In this document: piece after piece, positions 33,901 through 45,900 of the stretch
How positions within the stretch are numbered: position 1 is the first letter of the stretch
How the letters are laid out: the number at the start of each line of letters is the position of its first letter
Origin: Verrucomicrobiota bacterium
GTDB taxonomy: Bacteria; Verrucomicrobiota; Lentisphaeria; JABSQK01; JAJFLO01
NCBI GenBank assembly: GCA_021772615.1
Contig: JAJFLQ010000107.1
Coordinates: 83,924-131,129 of the forward strand
DNA length: 47,206 nucleotides
Reading direction: 5' to 3'
Notes under the pieces: generated by a model
The model's input: the letters and a program-made list of their open reading frames with translations, nothing else
Database searches by the model: none
Told to the model about the DNA's origin: nothing
Translations under genes and position numbers: made by a program

Positions 33901-36900
33901 GGAGACAAAATCCAGAAACCCGTTTGGCGGATCATTGGTATCATCGGTAACTGCCAGATGCAGCACCAGCACCGGCGCCGCACCGTCGGCGGTGCGCTCG
34001 TCCGAATCGACCGCGCGAATTCCGTTGCCGGCCCGATCCACAATGCTTTCAACAGCAAAGGTCAAGCTCGGCACGGTCGAACGATCGATGCCGTCGCTAT
34101 CCGTACCGTTGCCGGGGCTGATTCCGGTCGCATCCGTGTTCCAGGGCACGCTCGCGTTGCTCCATGTCCAGGTCGCTTGAGACCCGTCATCATTCACGCT
34201 AAGCCCGACATTACCGAATCCCAGAACGTTCGGTGCATTGTAAAGCAAGGTTGCGGCGGAAGGCTGATCAACGGGTTCGGAAAAGGTGACGTCAATACTG
34301 TTGTCGTCAAGCGTCGCCGCCCGTACGACCACCGGCCGTGCGGCATCATCGGCAATAGCCGTCGAATCAATCGAAAGCGAATTATCAACGGTGACATCCG
34401 GAGTTGCGTCGGTGTCTGGATCAGCAAAGGGATCATAGGCGGCATCCGTGGGATCTCCGTTTTCGTCAACGGTCACAATCAAGACGGCGTCGTTCTGTAT
34501 CGCGCCGGTAGATACGACCGGGTTGGCGTACCCCGCAATCGTATAGAAGCCGGCATCACTTACCTCGCCGTCAAGCACATCGAATGCGAACGTCAAGGTG
34601 AACGCATCGATTTGCCCATTCGCATCGGCATCGGCCGTGACCGCAGAAACAAGCGTGTTGCCGCCGAGCGCCTGAACCGATTGATCAGCCGCATTCGGCA
34701 CAGCGTCGTTACCAGAAAGGTCCTGAACCTCGGACAAGGCCGCTGCGGCGATGTTGAATGTAGCGCCAGTTGTGAACGCGGAGCCACTTGTTGTTGCGCT
34801 TAGTGCCAGATGGAGAATATCCGTATTAACTGTATGGAACTCACTGGCCGTGATCGCTGCGTTGTCCAATCCGGCAGTGACAGAACCGGCCGTACCGTCA
34901 GGATCGAAACCGAAATTTGCTGCCGTATCGCTGAAACCGTTGTTGGCGATGACCTCACTGAAGGTAATCATCAGTGTCGCGCCGTCAACGATTTCGCCGC
35001 TGTCCAGCGGCCGGCTGCTCACGACCTTGATCGGCACCGGCGGAGCCGCATCGACTTCGTCGAGCGCCGCTGCGTCGTAGCCCGATCCATCATTCAGGGT
35101 GTTGCCTGCGAGGTCTGTGAGTGTCGGTGCGGTAACGATTAGGTTTGGTATATTTTCGGTATCGAAATCAACGAGGTCCGTGCCTGCACGCTCGCTGAAT
35201 GAAATCACGATGACCCGATCGTTCTCCGCATCGGAGCCGCTCGGAGCTACCAGCGCTTCACCAGTATGAATGCGATCGTCCACCTCATCTCCAGGCGCGA
35301 CGATATCGAACTGCGAGACATCGACACTCGCGTCTGTTACCGCCTCGCTGAACGTGATCCGCACCTGGTCAATCTTGCCGTTCGCATCAGCGTCCTCGAC
35401 GGCGACATTGAGGATCAATGGCACGACGTTATCAATCGTGATGACATTATCGAAGTCCAGTAGCGGATTCCCGGCCAGGTCGGTGATTTCGGTTGACAGT
35501 CCGTCCTCCTGATAGTCCACCGTTACCGGCCCGGTGGTGCCATCCGCATTCGACAACGTGATCGCCAGGACGTCGCCAAGGATCTCGAACGCACTGTCGT
35601 CACTCGGCGTCAGGTCTGTGCCATCAGCGTCGGTTAGCGTCCAGTCGTTGGCGTCAATAACCTGCACAGTGAGCGTCTCGTTAAACTGCAGTTCGATGCG
35701 GTCGAGAAAACCGTTGCTGTCGGCATCAAACGCCTGCGACGTCTCGAAGAACGGCGACCGCGCATCGACCGTGACCGTCGTACTGGTGATTGTGGCATTC
35801 ACCGGCTGCGACACGGGCGCATCGAAGCCGATGCCTCCGGCAGGAATACGAACGGCGAAGGATTCCTCGTCCTCGACATTGTCGCTGGTACGAATAACGA
35901 CATAAATTGTCCGGCCCGCTACGGCGACTGAATCGTTGTCGTTGGCGTCAGCGGGATCGATGTTGAAGATTACACTGTACGGCCCGGCACCGCTCCACAA
36001 CGGCGTGCCGACTATGCCGAGGGGCTCGTCGCTGCCTTGCTGAAAGCCGGCGGACGTGCCGTCTTCGGCATATAGACCGATACCACCGCTTCCGTCCGTG
36101 GCAAGGTCGAGCAGGTCTTCGGTTGTAAAGTCGCCGCCGCCAACTGGCGCCACGTCAACCTGGATAGTCGTGAGATTAGCCGCGTTGTTTACGGTATCAA
36201 GATCAATGCCGATCACGGCGACCGCATCGCTTGCGGCCCGCACGCGGGCCTCGCTTGTCAGGGATACCGACGCCAGTCCGAGGCGCGTACCCGGCTCGAC
36301 GCTGAGCGAAAGCGTATGCACGGCGTCGACGGCCTGAATCGGCAGCTCGATGCTCTGGGTGGAGGCCTCGGCGAAGGTGAGCATCCCGACGTCGCTACCG
36401 TTAACGGCGACGGCAACTACACCATCGCCCGCCACTGGCACGGCCGCGACAGACAGGACGTTGCCGCGGATGAGACGGCCTTCAAACTGAATCTCAATCC
36501 GCTGCCGGCGCGCGAGGTCGTTCGCACCAATCGTGGCAGGGAACGCAGCAACGCTGTCATTCACCGCATCAAACATGACGGTCTGCGCATCGTCGCTGGG
36601 GTCGTCGTCGAACAATGCCGTCTTCGTCTCGACAATATTGAAGTTGCCCCAGTCCGCCGAGATCAGGTCGGTCAATATGGTTTGCGGGTAAAGGTCCAGG
36701 TTGCCCGTGACGCGGTCCGCGCCGAGCGGCACGGCGCCGTTGGACAGAATCACGTCACCGTTGCCGATAGTCAGGCTAACGCTCTTGTCGAATGCCGTAT
36801 CATCGGTAGCCAGGATTTCGAAGGCAACAAAGAAATCGTTAAGGCCGCCAATCGTCGCCGGCAACAGAACCGCTGTATCCGGCTCGACACGGACCATATC

Positions 36901-39900
36901 CGCGGCAACTGCGGTCGTCTTGGACGCGATGACATTGTCAAGATCGTAGTGGAAGATTCCGTCATTGTCGGCGTCCTGCCAGATACTGAGGCGCACGTCG
37001 TCGGGAGCGAGGTCGCCGCCGATCGTGACCAGCACGCTTTCGAGCCGTTCGCCGTCGTTCACGTTGAGCTGCCATAAATTCATTGCAAACGCCGCAACGG
37101 CACTACCTGACGGTGTCGGCGCATCAATCGCGTCACCGGCCTGGGCCAACGCTGTCACCTGGAAATTCTCGGCTACACGGAAGACCACGGAATCTACAAG
37201 GATGCGGTTCCCGGCATCATCACGGATTTCCGTAAGGTCGTCTGTTGCATCGCCCGCGGTTGCATTGTCATCGGATCTCACGACACCAACGGAAATATTA
37301 TCCGCAATGCCGTTCAGATCGTTCGCGAGCGTGATCGTTGCTGTCGTTCGGTCGGAATTGAAGTCAATGGTTGACGATCCGAATGGCAACGTTGCGGGAT
37401 CCAGCGGAGTTCCGTCTATCGTGCGCACCTGCAGCCGGCCGTTAAGCAATGCCGTTGACAATGTCGCGTTATCCATGGGCTCATTGAAAACCACCTCGAT
37501 TTGGTCGCCGGTGTCGATTCCAGCCCCACCATCGTTATTGCGGAATATCACAGCGACGAGGAACGGCGGTGCATCATCAAACAAGCTAACGGGATTATTT
37601 GCATTGCTTAACCTGCCTCCGGAAATGTTTTGCAACTGCTGCGTCACCGTGATCGTATCACTGTGAACGACAGAGAATGCCGTCCCCACCGTAATCACCA
37701 CCCGATCATCTTCTGCAACTGCCGCTGCACCGAAGCCCCAGTGGTGATCGTTGCTTAGCGTGAAGGTGTCAATATCGACCGTAGCCGGGTTCAACGAGTC
37801 GGAAAAGAAAATCGTGATCTGATCACCCGTATCGATCGTCGCGTTGTTATTGACGTCATCCCAGGTCACGTCGTGAGCGTTGTTGTCCGGATCGACATCA
37901 CTCGCCAATTCAATACGAAACTCCGGTTCGCTGAGTATCGGTGAGTCCTCGATAAAGACAGTAGCGCCGTTTAGTTGTGCCGATTTCGTAAAGTCGAGTG
38001 GTGCGGTGGCATCGTCGGCGCCCTTCGGACTTGAAAACGCAGTCGTCTCGTTCCATTGCCCGTCATCGAAAGAAAAGTATGCGACGAGACCGTTCTCATT
38101 ACCGACCAGCGGCTGATCAAACATCGACTCTATGTCCGCTCGGCTTCGCGCAAGATTCCAGATCTGCAACTCGTCGATTTGCCCGACATAATCTTGCCCC
38201 AATCCAATTGGCCCGCCCACGTGTGTCGGCACCACTTGAGACGGTAGCGAGATGCTGTCATCCAAATTACCATTGATGTACATCGACAGCACGTCGGTGA
38301 TACTGTTCAGCGTAACGGTTACCTGCGTCCAGCTGCCGGTGGGTATGGCAGCCGTCGATGTCATGGCGACGGCGCCACCGCCGATGCCGACAGTAGTCAG
38401 CTCGATTTCGATTCGATTCGTCGATGTCAAGGTGACCAGATAGTTCAGGCTGTTATCTACCAGAGTGGCCTCGCCGACCGCATCGGGATTGACCCAAAAT
38501 GCAATTGTGAAATTCTGCAGGCGATACTTGGCATCAGCTGGAATGCTCGCCGTATCCCCGGCTCCAGGAAAGTCGATCACGCGGTGAACCAGTGGATCGC
38601 TGCTATCAAGGGGGTCTGTTCCCTGCTCGGTTTCTTCCCCGTCGTTTTCACCGTCGTCATCGGAATCGACGTCAAGCGGGTTTGTGCCCGCAGCTACCTC
38701 ATCGCCGTCAGGCGAGTTGTCACCGTCAGTATCGCTGTTTGTCGGATTGGTCCCCGCGGATTCTTCCTGTGTATTGATTAAGCCATCGCTATCATTGTCC
38801 TCGGCGCCATCCAATTCACCGTCGTCATCCGTGTCGGCATCGAGCGGATTCAATATTCCGCCTGTAACGACTTCCAGACCATCCGAAATACCATCGTCGT
38901 CACTGTCGAGATCATTAATGTTCAACAAGCCGTCGTCGTCGAAATCGTACAGCGAGGGATCGTTCGGATCGGACAGTAGCGCAAACTCCTCGGCGTTGGT
39001 CAGTCGATCGCCATCCGGGTCCTCATCGCCGTCGTCGACGGTGTTGCCGTTGGTGTCCGGATCGTTAGGCAGCAAATTCAGTGCTTGTTCCTGAATATTT
39101 GTAAGGCCATCCATATCGGGATCGGCGGCGAGATCATCGGCGTTACTAAATACCGGATCCGTACCGGCAAGAAACTCATAGAGATCGCGCAATCCGTCGC
39201 CGTCAAAATCGGTCGTTGTATTCGCTGTCAGCAAACTGCCGAAGTTTTCCAATTCATAATCGTCATCAATCCCGTCACCGTCACTGTCTATGACAACGAC
39301 AATCGGACTATCCGTTATCTCGAAGAACGAAGCACCTCCAATCAAGTCGGCCGCATTCTCCCAATCACGGAGCCAATCACGAACAGACACTGCCAATCCG
39401 TCCTGGGCGCCGTTCGGCCCAACCACAGCCTGATCATCATCAAAACGGTAATACCCGACCAAATCGGCTTCTTCCCCGGTTAACGACACATTCAATGTTG
39501 CCCGGATCTCGAAGGCGGAGCGGGCTGTATCCCAGATCCGCAATTCATCAATGACACCTTCAAAATCTTCGCCGAGGCGCGTAAATACGAGTCCGGGACC
39601 GATCGTAATAGGCGTGACAACGCCGGGCGATCTCTGAACTTCCTGGCCATCGACGAACAGAATCAGATTGCCGGATGCCAGATCGAATCGAACCGCAAGG
39701 TGGCTCCACGCCTCCCTGGCCAACGCGTCCGGTCCTGCGGCGACCACCTCCGTACCGTCAGCATCCGAAAAGAACGCCTCCGGCGCGCCTGATGCGCTGA
39801 TTCGAATACCGTAATTCGTCAGCGGCATTGCCGGGTTGACTGTACCAACCACTCGTCGGAGTATGTGTTCGATACCGCCACTGTGCGCAGCGTCGGGACG

Positions 39901-42900
39901 TACCCACAGTTCCAGTGTGAAGTTGTCCAGGGCGAATCGCGATTGTAGCGGTAGCTCGACGAACTGACCGTTCGTTCCATCGAAGGCAACACCCCTTTGT
40001 ACCAAAGGATTGTAGGCGTCCGAGGGATTCGTGCTCATACCGATTTCATTACCGTCGTCTATGCCATCGTCATCGGTGTCTTTTCTGGTCGGGTCAGTGC
40101 CCAGCACCAGTTCCTGACGGTTATTGATTCCGTCTTCGTCAAAATCCTCATCTCCATCCGGAATGCCGTCGTTATCCGAGTCTTCGTCGCGCGGATTCGT
40201 GCCCATGACAAATTCAAAGAAATTCTCCAGACCGTCTTCGTCCGGGTCCGCGGGTATACCGTAGTCTGGATGCGGAAGGTCCCGCAATAATTTGTCGATC
40301 TGCGGCTCCGCGTTCAATCTCTCAAGATAGTCTGACCAAGCCAAACCATGCCAGACCGAACGGGGATCGAACCTTGACTTATCGCCACGTACGATAATAT
40401 CCGCACCGTCTGCAATGAGTGACACATCAATTTTCCCCCAGAAATACTCGTGGTCAAGGTGGACCACATCTGCACCTACCTCAGGCGCCGGATCATCAAA
40501 TGTGAAACCCACCGGTTGGTTGATCCTGAATGCGACTTGGTTTCGGCCCAGTCGCAATGCCGACGCAACGTCGGCGGTTGCACCGATTCCAGCGTCCGCA
40601 TCACCAGCGTCTGGCGTAAACTCCACACCGTTCACCCATACACTTACGATATTCGCACTAAACAGATGAAAGCTCAGTAGCGCTTCCGTTGGCAGCCGCC
40701 CTAGAATAAAGTACTTCACATAGATCGAATGCTGACCGTCTATACCGAGTGAATTTGACTTATTCGGGATAAATTGGAGGTTCTCCCGCCATCGGGTACG
40801 GTCGCTGTCGCCGAGCGACATGTACGAAGTGAATGTACGTCGAAAGAACAGCTGTATGCCTTCCGCTGGGTCAATGACGTGAATGGGGCCGTCAAAAAAG
40901 TCCTCATATTCATCCAATTCATTCAGTTGGACCCACCACTCCGGCAAGCCGTCGCCGTCAGCGTCGTCAAAGCCGCCGACTTCGGCTGCTGTGGTGGTCG
41001 TCGTGGGCAGATCAAGCGTGTAGGCGACGTTCCCAAATTGAGCAAAATCCTCCACAGTGTCTCCACCGTCATCGAAACGATAATATGCATGCAGCGGCTG
41101 TCCCAACACGTAGTCACCGAGATCAATTATATCCTGCGTCGGAAACAAGCGATTGTGCCACAACTCGACTTCCTCGTCGGTACGTACCAGCTGCCAGAAT
41201 CGGAATTCATCCATATGACCATTATCAAAATTGCGTGCGAGAACAGCGGTTCCCGGAGCGTTGAAACTTACGTCGAGGAGGCTTTGCTGTGCAATCAATA
41301 GGACACCGCTGCGATACAGACGTAAGGTGTTTTCGTTGGGCGACCAGGAAATCGCGATATGCGTCCATTCTCCGGCTTCCAGTGCCGGGGTGTTGCCGTC
41401 ACCTCCGGCAAATTCGAGAATCTCAGTATCCTGAAAGATCTCCGCGGCAGGCGCACCATTGTCCAGGATCAAGCGGAAGCCAATATCCCCGCTCCCGCTA
41501 TATTCGAAAATCGTACCGTCCAAATCCGTGTCCGGATTGATCCACGACTCGATCGTCCATCCGTTGCGACCTGTGGCAAACCGAGATGGAAATACGATGC
41601 TTGCACCGGTCACGCCGCCTGCAGATAATTCCATACTTCGAGGAACGGCAAGATTAAGATGCGCGGGATCAGTGTTCGGTGCACTCATCGGATGCAGCGG
41701 ATTGCTAATCTCATCCAGCTCCTCCCCGTCCTCGAATCCGTCATCATCCGTATCCGCATTGTTCGGATTCGTTCCAAATACAATCTCGAGCCCGTCATTG
41801 AGTCCATCGTTGTCCGTATCGGGATCCAATGGATCCGTGCCGGCAGTCTGCTCGGCAAGATTGTTCAGATCGTCATTGTCGGCATCTTCCTGGCCATCGT
41901 TTATACCGTTGTTATCTGTGTCTTGGTCGAATGGATCGGTACCAATCGAAATTTCGAAATCGTCAAACAATCCGTCGCCGTCAGTATCGATCGAGGGATT
42001 CGTAATTCCAGATTCTGTGTCAAAAAACACCGTGCCGGCGTTTAGCACAGCTGATTTTGTAAAGTCGAGAGGCGCGATGACGTCTTCCGCTCCCTTGGGA
42101 CTATCAAACTCTGACGCCACAACCGGGATTCTCTGTCCGTCGTCAAAGGGGAAGTACGCACGCAAGCCGACTTCGGCGCCAGTCAGCGACTTCAGGAACG
42201 TCGACTGAACATCACCTTCATTGAGTGCGCGACTCCAAAACTGCAACTCATCGATCATCCCAGCGAAACCGTCACCCAAAGTGACAGGCCCGGGCGCCAG
42301 CGTCGGCGCCGCCTGCGCTGCGATCGCTACGGATGCGTCACGCTGACCGTCTATGTAGATTCTCAACTCGTCGCCAAGGAGATTCAGGGTAACGTAGATA
42401 TGGGTCCAGTCAGCAGTTTGCAACACGGTTGTACCAGTCAGCGTGACTGCCGCACCGCCCAACTCCAGATCAACCTGCACGGTGTTTGTGCCGGTTAAGC
42501 TGATACGGTAATTTTCGCCGTTGTCAACCAGGGTCCCGGCAGCCGTAGCGTCGGGATTAACCCAGAACCCGATCGAGAAGTTCTGCAGTCGATATTTCGG
42601 CTCCTCGGGAATCGTTGCCGTATCACCGGCAGCGACGAAGTCGAGCACGCGAAAAACCAGTGGGCTGCGGCTGTTCAGCGGATCCGTACCGGATTCGACT
42701 TCTTCGCCGTCATTTGCGCCGTCATCGTCGGTGTCGACGTCAATCGGATTTGTATTAAGAGTCAGTTCGCTACTATCATTCAGCGTGTCACCATCGGTGT
42801 CAGCGTTTAACGGATTGGTTCCGGCCAGTTGCTCGGCCGCGTTGTTCAGACCGTCTTCGTCATTGTCTTCGTCGTTGTCAGGTACCCCGTTGTCGTCCGT

Positions 42901-45900
42901 ATCTGCCAGGAGCGGATTCAAGATCCCCCCGGTTTGAAACTCGAAAAGGTCCAGCAACGTGTCGTTGTCGCTATCGTCGTCAAAAACATTCAGTAACTCA
43001 TCCCCATCGGTATCGAAGGTAGTGAGATCATTCGGATTCGAGAGCAAGGCGAATTCCTGGATATTGGTCAATCCATCTGCATCCGGATCTTCGTCGCCGT
43101 CGTCGGTTCCGTTGGTATCCGAGTCCTGGACGTCCGGCAGTGTGCCCAGAGCCTGTTCCTGAATGTTCGTGAGATCGTCCAGATCAGGATCACCGGATAA
43201 ATCGCTTGGATTATTGAATGTCGGATCGGTGCCGGCACGGAACTCGTAAAAGTCGAGCAAGGTATCGTTATCGAAATCTGTCGTCGCGTCGGCCGTGATC
43301 AAGTCACCAAAGATAGCACGTTCATAATCGTCGTCGATTCCGTCGTTGTCGCTGTCTTCGGCTGTCGGTGGTGTATCGTCTACAAAAACAGTCGTTCCGT
43401 TCAAGACCGCGGCCTGGCTGAAGTCCAGCAGCGCCGTGACGTCATCGGCGCCCTTCGGACTTTCAAACGCCGTGACCGCTACCGGATTACGCTGACCGTC
43501 GTCAAAAGGAAAGTACGCGATCAACCCGGACTCGTCGCCGTCCAGCTCCTGATCAAAATTAGCCAAAATCATGTCGCCTCTGAGCGCCGTGTTCCAGAAC
43601 TGCAATTCATCCAGCAGGCCTTCATATCCTGAGCCAAGTGTCACTGGCCCCCCGGTCAGCGTCGGCGTGACTTGTTCGGCTATGCTGCGGGCAGCATCCT
43701 CGACACCATCAATATAGATAATCAAGTCATTGCGCACAGTACTCAACGTTACGAATACATGTGTCCAGGAGCCTACTGCCAAGGCGGACGTACTCGTCAG
43801 TGACACAGCGCCGCCACCAGCGCCAACAGCGAGCAGATCGACCTGTACCAGATTCGTCGCGGTCAGGCTGACCGTATAGTTGTCACCGTTATCAATAAGT
43901 GTTGCCGTGCCAGTCACGTCGGGTTGCGCCCAGAAGCCGATCGAAAAGCTATGCAGTCGATACTTGGCATTCGCAGGGATAACGACAGTATCCGTATCCG
44001 CGACAAAATCGATGACGCGTGGGATGAATGGATCCCGACTATTGCGTGGGTCGGTACCGGAATCGACCTCTTCCCGGTCCGTAATCCCATCGTCGTCGGT
44101 ATCAACGTCGAGGGGGTTGGTGTCGGCACTGACCTCGTCACCGTCATTGTAATTGTCTCCGTCTGTGTCTGCATCGTCGGGCTCTGTACCGAGCGCGAAT
44201 TCCTCCGCGTTAGTTAGATCGTCCAGATCAGGATCCTCGTCACCATCATTTATGCCATCATTATCGCCGTCAATGCGTGCCGGATCCAACTCTCCGCTCA
44301 CGAAGTTGTTGAATTCGAACGGGTCAGGCAATCCGTCAGAATCCGTGTCGGTCTCAGTCGGGTCCAGCGTGTCACCAGTGTCCGCAGGATTCACTATCGC
44401 TGAATTCGGGCGCGCCGAAGCCGTGCTCGTCCCCGTTACAGCATCCACAAACGGCGGCTCACCGTCTGCACCGACGTATTCTTCAAGATTCGTCAAGGTG
44501 TCGCCGTCAAAATCCGCACCGCTGTCGTCCAACGTGTTGTCAAGACCGTTACTGGCCTCGTAGAATTCATGCATACCATCGCCGTCGCCGTCCCAGTTGA
44601 ACGGGTCCGTCATGAAAATCTGCTCGTCAACGTTGCTGCATTCGTCGTTGTCATTGTCTTCGTCGGGATCGTCCGTTCCGTTGCCGTCCGCATCCGCAAA
44701 AGCAGGGTCCAACATGCCGCTAATGCCGAACTGGTACTCGAACGCGTCCGTCAGACCATCAAAGTCGCTGTCAAGACTGCTCGGACTCGTCGTGTCGCCG
44801 GTGTCTGCTGCCGCCTCTGCTGCCGCCTGGGCCTCGCTCAACGGCGCGGCCATGCGATTCGCTACCGAGTTCACTATCGCTGAGTTCGGACGCGCGGACT
44901 TCGTAGACGTGCCCGTCACGGCATCCACAAACGGCGGGTTACCATCAAGACCAAGATATTCGGCGACGTTCGAAATACCGTCGCCGTCAAAGTCCAGTGC
45001 GCTGTCGTCAACCGTGTTGTCCAATCCGTTGCTCGCCTCATAAAACTCATGCATTCCGTCACTGTCACCGTCCCAGTCGAACGGGTCGGTCATAAATACC
45101 TGCTCATCGACATTGCTGCACTCGTCGTTGTCATTGTCTTCGTCGGGATCATCCGTGCCATTGTTGTCAGTATCTGAAAATGCAGGATCAAGCAGCCCGC
45201 TGATGCCGTACATGTACTCGAACGCATCCGTCAACGTGTCAAAATCACTGTCCGTGCTGCTCGGACTCGTCGCGTCACCGCTGTCTGCTGCCGCTGTCGC
45301 TGTCGCCAGATTCTCGCTAAAAGGAGGGGCCATACGATTCGCGACTGTGTTCGTGATCGCACGGAAGGTCGGCCGGAACGCTGTCGCGCCTGTGTCCATC
45401 TTTGTACTCGTGCCCGAGACCGAGTCCACGTACGGAGGATTGCCATCAAGACCAAGGTACTCGGCAACGTTCGTTACCCCGTCTGAATCACGGTCAGAAG
45501 TGGTGTCGTCGACGGTGTTGTCCAAACCATTGCTCGCCTCGTAAAACTCGTGCATCCCATCGCTGTCACCGTCCCAGTCAAACGGATCGGTCGCAAAGAT
45601 CTGCTCATCAACATTGCTGCACTCATCGTTGTCGTTGTCCTCGGCGGCATCGCTCGTGCCGTTGCCGTCCGAGTCCCCGATCGTGGGCTCAAGGAGGCCG
45701 GGCGCGCCAAATTCCAACTCGAAACCATCAAGCAGCGTATCGTCGTCCGTGTCGGCGTCGTTCACGTCTGTACTCGGAAGCGTATCCAGACCGTTTGCCT
45801 CCGCTATACCGTCGCCTCCGCCTGGAACCGCATCAACAAGCGGCGCTTCCCCATCAAGACCCTCGTACTCCTCAACGTTCGTCGCGCCGTCAGAGTCCAA

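Larger units (their letters stand above)
25430..37950 (-). repeat. Central array of Ig-like (SbsA/Big_5-type) domains
   Basis: About 4,170 residues consist mainly of domains with the signature D-x-I-x-V-x-F-S-E-P near the N-terminal third and L.D.AGN near the end, as in bacterial Ig-like SbsA or Big_5 domains. Clear copies of the signature lie near 37800, 37500, 35690, 35360, 34970, 34600, 34280, 33890, 33560, 33170, 32800, 32320, 31960, 26430, 26080 and 25700. Between about 26500 and 31200, and near 36000, other beta-rich repeat modules replace them. The array probably forms a long fibre between the two LamG arms. Confidence 0.75.
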
